Origin: Sphingomonas sp. NBWT7
Lineage (GTDB): Bacteria > Pseudomonadota > Alphaproteobacteria > Sphingomonadales > Sphingomonadaceae
DNA length: 64,000 nt
Assembly: GCF_014217605.1 (NCBI RefSeq)
Contig: NZ_CP043639.1
Coordinates: 457,501 to 521,500, forward strand
Direction: 5' to 3'
Part shown: positions 59,406 through 64,000 of the stretch, piece by piece
Numbering within the stretch: position 1 is the stretch's first letter
Layout of the letters: every line of letters begins with the position of its first letter
Made by a program: the position numbers and the translations under genes
The notes under the pieces: generated by a model
What the model was told of the DNA's origin: nothing
Seen by the model: the letters and a program-made list of their open reading frames with translations, nothing else
Database searches by the model: none

Positions 59406-59810
59406 ATGGCGACGACCGGAAGGTGCCATTGCGGGGCGGTGAGTTGGTCGGCAGAGGGGCCATGCGAGCATCACGCGCTGTGTCACTGCAGCGATTGCCG
59501 CCGCTGGTCCGGCGCACCGATGGTCGGCTGGATTGCGTTCAAGGCCGATCAGGTTACGGTGACGGGCACGCCCGCGGTGTACCGATCGTCGGAGCACGGC
59601 GCGCGCGAGTTCTGCGGCGCGTGCGGTACGGGCTTGTTCTATCGCAACGAAGCGTTCCTGCCGGGGCTGATCGACATTCATTCGGGCACGCTTGACGATC
59701 CCGAGAGCGAGCCGCCGGGGGCGCAGATCATGGTCAAGGACCGGCTGAGCTGGACCCCGACGATGACCAACTTGCCGGAATTCAGCACCTATCCCGGCTT
59801 GGGCGAATGA
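59406..59810 (+). CDS. GFA family (glutathione-dependent formaldehyde-activating-like) protein
   Basis: A 134-residue zinc protein of the GFA/CENP-V family. Its cysteine motifs are GRCHCGAVSW, CHCSDCRRWSGAP and CGACGTGLFY, which hold two zinc ions. The family name comes from glutathione/formaldehyde adduct formation, but most members have unknown function. The ATG has a GGGAGAGG site. It overlaps the next gene by 4 nt. Confidence 0.92.
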   Translation: MATTGRCHCGAVSWSAEGPCEHHALCHCSDCRRWSGAPMVGWIAFKADQVTVTGTPAVYRSSEHGAREFCGACGTGLFYRNEAFLPGLIDIHSGTLDDPESEPPGAQIMVKDRLSWTPTMTNLPEFSTYPGLGE

Positions 59811-60199
59811 TCCGTGATCCGATCGCCGCGTGGCACGGCTATATGGCGGCGCCGCGCGCCGCCCTGCTCGACGCGCTGATCGCTGACGAGTGCGTATTCC
59901 GCTCGCCCGCCGTACATACGCCGCAAGTCGGCAGGGCGCTGACGATCAAGTATCTGACCGCCGCAGCCGAAGTGCTCGGAAAGGACGGCTTCCGCTACGT
60001 GGGCGAATGGCGCGCCGACCGTTCGGCGGTGCTCGAATTCGTCTGTCGGATCGACGGCGGGATCGACGTCAACGGGGTCGATATCATTGCCTGGAACGAC
60101 GCGGGGCTGATCGTCGATTTCAAGGTAATGATCCGACCGGTGAAAGCACTGAACGCGGTTATCCCGCTGATGGGCGCCGTGCTCGCGCGGTCATGCTGA
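59807..60199 (+). CDS. nuclear transport factor 2-like (SnoaL-type) protein
   Basis: A 130-residue cone-shaped NTF2/SnoaL-fold protein: DPIAAWHGYMAAPRAALLDALIADECVFRSPAV is the first helix-strand part, and VGRALTIKYLTAAAEVLG, VLEFVCRIDGGIDVNGVDIIAWN and IVDFKVMIRPVKALNAVI form the sheet. Members are small-molecule isomerases, hydratases or binding proteins. The 4-nt overlap with the GFA gene suggests a shared pathway. Confidence 0.88.
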   Translation: MIRDPIAAWHGYMAAPRAALLDALIADECVFRSPAVHTPQVGRALTIKYLTAAAEVLGKDGFRYVGEWRADRSAVLEFVCRIDGGIDVNGVDIIAWNDAGLIVDFKVMIRPVKALNAVIPLMGAVLARSC

Positions 60200-60206
60200 T
60201 AAAGGT

Positions 60207-60237
60207 CGGGGCAGCACGCTTACCGAGTACTGCCCCG
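60207..60237 (+). terminator. possible terminator after the NTF2-like gene
   Basis: CGGGGCAG pairs with CTGCCCCG (8 bp, loop 15 nt) 7 nt beyond the stop. No U tract. Confidence 0.45.
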
Positions 60238-60415
60238 TAGTTCAGGGAGGTGCGGGCAGGGGGGAACCTGCCCGACAGCCGACGCCCACAGGGGGGGAGG
60301 GGCGCCGACGCATCCGATCTAGGCGCGCGATGTTGCCGTAGTATGTCAGGCGTGGGAGTTGTTGTTGCGCGCCGGAAACATTGACGGCGGCGGTTGGGGA
60401 TTGGATGGAACGTCG

Positions 60416-61711
60416 ATGGATACCGCCGCGTCCCCCAATTCGCACCGCCGCGTCCTGCTGGCGAGCTTCGTCGGCACCGGCGTCGAATTCTATGATTTCT
60501 ACATTTACGCGACTGCCGCCAGCCTCGTCTTCGGCCAGATTTTCTTCCCGGTGGCGGCGCCGGGCATGCAGCAAATGGCGAGCTTCGCGACGCTCGCCGT
60601 CGCTTTCTTCGCGCGGCCGGTGGGGGCGGCGTTCTTCGGCCATTTCGGCGATCGGATCGGGCGCAAGTCGACGCTGGTCGCCAGCCTGCTGACGATGGGC
60701 CTGTCGACGACGCTGATCGCCTTTCTGCCGACCTATGCGCAGGCCGGCTGGTGGGCGCCGTTCATCCTCTGCCTGCTGCGGTTCGGCCAGGGGTTCGGCC
60801 TTGGCGGTGAGTGGGGCGGGGCGGCGTTGCTGGCGGTGGAGAACGCCCCGCGTGGCTGGCGCGCGCGGTTCGGCTGCGCGCCGCAGATGGGCGCGCCGGC
60901 GGGGTTCATCGCGGCGAACGGCCTGTTCCTCCTCCTCGGCCTGTGGCTGACGCCCGATCAGTTCCGCGACTGGGGCTGGCGCATCCCGTTTCTCGTCAGT
61001 GCGCTGCTCGTCGGGCTGGGGCTGTGGATCCGGCTCAAGCTGACCGAGACGGCGGAATTTGCCGCCGCGCTGGCGGAGGCGCCGCCGCCCGCGGTGCCGC
61101 TGGCCGAACTGCTGCGCCACCATGGCGCGGCGGCGCTCGCCGGAACGATCGGGGCGATCGCGTGCTTCGCGCTCTATTATATCGCGACCGCCTTCACGCT
61201 CGGCTACGGGACAAAGTCGCTCGGCTATTCGATGCAGGCGATGCTGCTCGTCCAGCTCGGCGCGGTCCTGTTTATGGCGGTCGGCATCTACGCCTCGGCC
61301 TGGCTAGCCGACATGCGCTTCGACGAGCGGCGGGTGCTGGCGGGCGGGTGCGTGGGCGTAATCGTCGCCGGTTTTCTGCTTGGGCCGATGATGGGGTCGG
61401 GATCGCTCGTGCTGGTGTTCGCCTATCTGGCGCTGTCGCTGCTGCTGATGGGGTTCGTCTACGGTCCGCTCGGCGCGTGGCTGCCGGGGCTGTTCCCGCC
61501 GCGGGTACGCTACACGGGCGCGTCGATGGCGTTCAACCTCGCCGGCGTACTCGGCGGCGGGTTGACGCCGCTGGTGGCGCAGGCGCTGGCGGGCAACTTC
61601 GGGCTCGGCGCGGTCGGCCTGTACGGCAGCGCCGCCGCCGCGCTAAGCCTGATCGCGCTGATTGCGGTGCGGCCGACACCGCATACGCACGCCGTGGTGC
61701 TCGAGCCGTAG
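60416..61711 (+). CDS. MFS transporter, metabolite:H+ symporter (MHS) type
   Basis: A 431-residue transporter with 12 membrane segments, of the family of ProP, ShiA and KgtP. The opening LLASFVGTGVEFYDFYIYATAASLVFG is the MHS signature in segment 1. FGDRIGRKSTLVASLLTMGLSTTLIAFLPTY is the loop 2-3 motif A, and LLRFGQGFGLGGEWGGAALLAVENAP the segment 4 motif. It imports organic acids, betaines or similar with protons; the solute is unknown. The ATG at 60416 is preferred to an upstream TTG. Convergent with rsmD. Confidence 0.92.
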   Translation: MDTAASPNSHRRVLLASFVGTGVEFYDFYIYATAASLVFGQIFFPVAAPGMQQMASFATLAVAFFARPVGAAFFGHFGDRIGRKSTLVASLLTMGLSTTLIAFLPTYAQAGWWAPFILCLLRFGQGFGLGGEWGGAALLAVENAPRGWRARFGCAPQMGAPAGFIAANGLFLLLGLWLTPDQFRDWGWRIPFLVSALLVGLGLWIRLKLTETAEFAAALAEAPPPAVPLAELLRHHGAAALAGTIGAIACFALYYIATAFTLGYGTKSLGYSMQAMLLVQLGAVLFMAVGIYASAWLADMRFDERRVLAGGCVGVIVAGFLLGPMMGSGSLVLVFAYLALSLLLMGFVYGPLGAWLPGLFPPRVRYTGASMAFNLAGVLGGGLTPLVAQALAGNFGLGAVGLYGSAAAALSLIALIAVRPTPHTHAVVLEP

Positions 61712-61738
61712 CTGCTCGGTCGACCTGCGGCGGTGCGA

Positions 61739-62278
61739 TCAGGCGCGGCGCAGGATCGTGATCTTCGCCTTGCCATAGACCCGCTCGGCGGCGATCGCGA
61801 AGCCGTCAACCTTCGCGTCCTCGGTCCGCCCCGTCTCGATGCTGACCCAGGTGGCGGGCGACACCCAGCCCAACCGAGCGAGCTTGTCGAGGGCGACCGC
61901 GCCTGCGCCGCTCGCATAGGGCGGGTCCATCAGCATCACGTCGAGTGGCGCGCGTGCCGGGCCGAGCGCCAGGACGCTGCCCGCACGTACCTCGGCACTC
62001 GAAGCACCCAAAGCGGCGATATTGGCGCGCAACGCATCGAGTGCCGGCTTGTCCTGCTCGACGAACAGGCATGAGGCCGCCCCGCGCGACAGTGCTTCGA
62101 TGCCGAGCGCGCCCGATCCGGCAAAGAGATCAGCGACTGCCAGCCCCTCGAAGCTGCCGACGCGGCTCGCCAGCATCGAGAACAGCGCCTCGCGCGTCCG
62201 ATCTGCGGTGGGCCGCGTCGCGTCGCCTTTTGGCGCGATGATCGGGCGACCGCGCCACTGCCCGGCGATGACCCGCAT
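61739..62278 (-). CDS. rsmD: 16S rRNA (guanine(966)-N2)-methyltransferase
   Basis: A 179-residue methyltransferase acting on 16S rRNA G966 during 30S assembly. It begins MRVIAGQWRGRPI, has TRPTADRTREALFSML, the SAM motif VADLFAGSGALGIEALSRGA near residue 49 and the catalytic MLMDPPYASG near 117. It shares one base with the upstream pseudouridine synthase stop (TGATG), a common rluB-rsmD pairing in alphaproteobacteria. Confidence 0.96.
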   Translation of the reverse strand: MRVIAGQWRGRPIIAPKGDATRPTADRTREALFSMLASRVGSFEGLAVADLFAGSGALGIEALSRGAASCLFVEQDKPALDALRANIAALGASSAEVRAGSVLALGPARAPLDVMLMDPPYASGAGAVALDKLARLGWVSPATWVSIETGRTEDAKVDGFAIAAERVYGKAKITILRRA

Positions 62279-63630
62279 CAGCGTTTGCCTCGCGGGCTGC
62301 CCGGCCGCGGCTTGCCGGGCTTCGTCGTGCTTGGACCCGTTCGCGCTCCGGGCCGCGAACCACCGGTGCCGGAGTTCGGGCGGCGGTCGTTGTCCGCCGG
62401 GCGCGACCCGCCGGCGCGTACCGGCCTCTCGGTGTTGCCGCTCGGCGCGCTCCGATCGGTTCGACGGCCGGCTCCCGCCCGCTGGTTGTCTTCCTGTCTG
62501 GCGTTCGATGTCGGCTGCCTGGCCGAACGCGTGGGGCGACCGCGCAATACGCCGGTCGCGCGACCCGCGTCGGCATCGTCGCGCGATCTTGCGGCCGGTA
62601 CCGACGGGCGCGCGCCGCGCGCCGCGGCGGGCAACCGATCGGCTTCGTCGCCATGGGCTGCGCGGAACGATCGGCTGCGCGCCGATGGCCCCTTTACGCC
62701 GCGCGTCGCGACCGTGCCGTCTGCCCGGCGGCGCGGCTCGTCCTTCGCGGGGGGCTTGGCTCCACTCGCCGGTTTGGCGACGCGCGGTTTCTCGTTACCC
62801 GGTTGCGGCGCCGGTTTGAGAACGGCATCGGCCGGCAGTTCGACCGGGGTCACCGCACGGCGGCGCGCTGGTTGCGGGAGGTCGCGGCGTACCGGATCGG
62901 CGCGGAAGCTCTCAACGTCGTGGCGGCGCACTTCGCCGATTTGGCCCGGCTGGAGATCACCGAGCAGGAACGGCCCGTAGCGCGTGCGGATCAGGCGGCT
63001 GACCTGGAGCCCGAGATGTTCGAGCACGCGGCGCACCTCGCGGTTCTTGCCCTCCTTGAGGATCATCTCGATCCATACATTGGCGCCCGTACGCCGTTCG
63101 ATATTGGCGTCGATCGAGCCGTAGCGGACGCCCTCGATCTCGATCCCCTCGATCAGTTCCTCCAGCTGCGGCTGGCTGATCTGGCCGTAGGCGCGGGCGC
63201 GATACGCGCGCTCGACGCCTGTCGCGGGTAGCTCGAGCTGTCGCTTGAGCTCGCCATCGGTGGTCATCAGCAGCAGACCCTCGGTGCTGAGATCGAGCCG
63301 CCCGACCGGCATCAGCCGCGGCAATCCCTTCGGCAGCCGATCGTAGATCGTCGGGCGGCCGGCGGGATCACGCTCGGTCGTCAGCAGGCCGGGGGGCTTG
63401 TGGTAGAGGAACAGCCGCGCGGATTCGGCCTCGGCGACGGCGTTGCCGTCGACGGTGACGCCGGCCAGCGAGGAAAGAAGCGTCGCCGGCGTTTCGATTA
63501 CCGCGCCGTTGAGCGACACCCGGCCTTCGGCGATCATTCGCTCGACCTCACGGCGTGAGGCGACGCCCGCGCGGGCGAGCAGCTTGGCGATCCGGTGCGA
63601 AGCGGACCGATCGGGGGACGTCTTGGGCAT
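62278..63630 (-). CDS. 23S rRNA pseudouridine synthase (RluB-type) with disordered tail
   Basis: A 450-residue protein. The S4 RNA-binding domain is at residues 12-60 (RIAKLLARAGVASRREVERMI). The RsuA/RluB-type catalytic domain has the Asp motif MPVGRLDLSTEGLLLMTTDGEL near residue 112, and ends near 240 (RLIRTRYGPFLLGDLQPGQIGEVRRHDVE region, split here by function). About 200 further residues are rich in Arg, Pro, Gly, Ser and Ala with no fold, ending PGSPRGKR. Coupled to rsmD. Confidence 0.92.
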   Translation of the reverse strand: MPKTSPDRSASHRIAKLLARAGVASRREVERMIAEGRVSLNGAVIETPATLLSSLAGVTVDGNAVAEAESARLFLYHKPPGLLTTERDPAGRPTIYDRLPKGLPRLMPVGRLDLSTEGLLLMTTDGELKRQLELPATGVERAYRARAYGQISQPQLEELIEGIEIEGVRYGSIDANIERRTGANVWIEMILKEGKNREVRRVLEHLGLQVSRLIRTRYGPFLLGDLQPGQIGEVRRHDVESFRADPVRRDLPQPARRRAVTPVELPADAVLKPAPQPGNEKPRVAKPASGAKPPAKDEPRRRADGTVATRGVKGPSARSRSFRAAHGDEADRLPAAARGARPSVPAARSRDDADAGRATGVLRGRPTRSARQPTSNARQEDNQRAGAGRRTDRSAPSGNTERPVRAGGSRPADNDRRPNSGTGGSRPGARTGPSTTKPGKPRPGSPRGKR

Positions 63631-63751
63631 GACGCCTGATACATGCGTTGAGCTGCGCGCGAAATTAAATGCGACCGGAAAGAGGCGGCAGCGTTATCGC
63701 TCCGCAGGCGTTACGGTGCCGACGTGTATCTCTTACATACAGGGTGTTCGG

Positions 63752-64000
63752 ATGATCTTTGGCCGACGGAAAAGATCGATCGTCCGGCTCCTCGTTGTCG
63801 AGGACGAGCCACTGGTCGCGTTCGACGTCGAGCACATGCTGACGGATCAGAAGTTCGAGATCGTCGCGACAGTCGATCGCGTCACCGACGCGCTCGCGAT
63901 CATCGCGTCGGGCGCCGAAATCCATCTGGTACTGGTCGACGTCGTCCTGGCCGATGGCAGCGGGGTCGAGGTGGCACGTGCAGCGCAGGTGCGCGGCATC
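63752..64000 (+). CDS. response regulator receiver domain protein (partial, cut by window end)
   Basis: The first 83 codons of a gene that runs past the window end. The product opens with a basic stretch (MIFGRRKRSIVRLLVVEDEP), where the EDE acidic pair near residue 17 and LVDVVLADGSG with the phosphoacceptor Asp near residue 65 are receiver-domain motifs. The output domain, if any, is outside the window. The ATG follows a weak site; no EcfG-type promoter is visible. Confidence 0.85.
   Translation, partial: MIFGRRKRSIVRLLVVEDEPLVAFDVEHMLTDQKFEIVATVDRVTDALAIIASGAEIHLVLVDVVLADGSGVEVARAAQVRGI

Overview
The window is a GC-rich chromosomal segment from an alphaproteobacterium. It most resembles a sphingomonad (Sphingomonas or a close relative). 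The evidence is the rRNA tail (23S-5S-initiator tRNA), the yqeY-dnaG-rpoD cluster, the DUF934/DUF2849 sulfur operon, and several promoters of the GGAAC-N16/17-CGTT type read by the alphaproteobacterial general stress sigma factor EcfG. No insertion sequence, prophage, CRISPR array or integrase was seen; most of the window looks like ordinary vertically inherited chromosome.

Layout. 1-1579: 3' third of a 23S rRNA gene, 5S rRNA, tRNA-fMet and a strong terminator. 1834-4463: a stress-promoter operon of an SRPBCC protein, a zinc alcohol dehydrogenase and an SDR. 4698-9534: an acyl-CoA catabolic island (CoA ligase, a half-length and a full-length acyl-CoA dehydrogenase on opposite strands, a 2,4-dienoyl-CoA-reductase-like SDR), with a csbD stress gene and a LuxR remnant embedded. 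9555-12773: cytidine deaminase, a GH25 muramidase-like protein and UPF0262, divergent from dnaB. 12843-16863: assimilatory sulfate/sulfite reduction operon (cobA, DUF2849, sulfite reductase, DUF934, APS-reductase-type cysH). 17103-26897: mixed metabolism (astD, alpha/beta hydrolase, SDR, GH130-like propeller, glutaminase, glycosyltransferase, flavin oxidoreductase, hydroxyacid dehydrogenase). 27008-32440: nadC group, RNase T2, and a MoxR / CHAP / vWA set. 32524-38604: an uncharacterised gene, a Phd-like/PAS fusion, then rpoD, dnaG and yqeY. 38700-46092: carA and carB separated by an antiparallel four-module RTX gene with a CtrA-type box. 46175-48708: greA, DUF4170 and a four-gene envelope-stress operon. 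48840-55504: eno, ftsB-like, a stress-promoter hydrolase, an MFS pump, an S9 peptidase and a small hypothetical. 55707-64000: glycine-zipper protein, DoxX-like protein, uvrD, GFA and NTF2-like genes, MHS transporter, rsmD, an rluB-like gene with a long disordered tail, and the start of a response regulator.

How it works together. Core information genes (rRNA, dnaB, dnaG, rpoD, uvrD, greA, rsmD, rluB) and central metabolism (carAB, nadC, eno, cysHI) form the backbone. On top of it lies a dispersed stress layer: four separate units (1834, 7067, 48708 and 51341) each carry an EcfG-like promoter a short distance upstream. The most unusual individual items are the Phd-like domain fused to PAS domains (33240-34133), the RTX repeat protein with a CtrA-like box between carA and carB, the split heteromeric-type acyl-CoA dehydrogenase pair, and a composition break inside dnaG.
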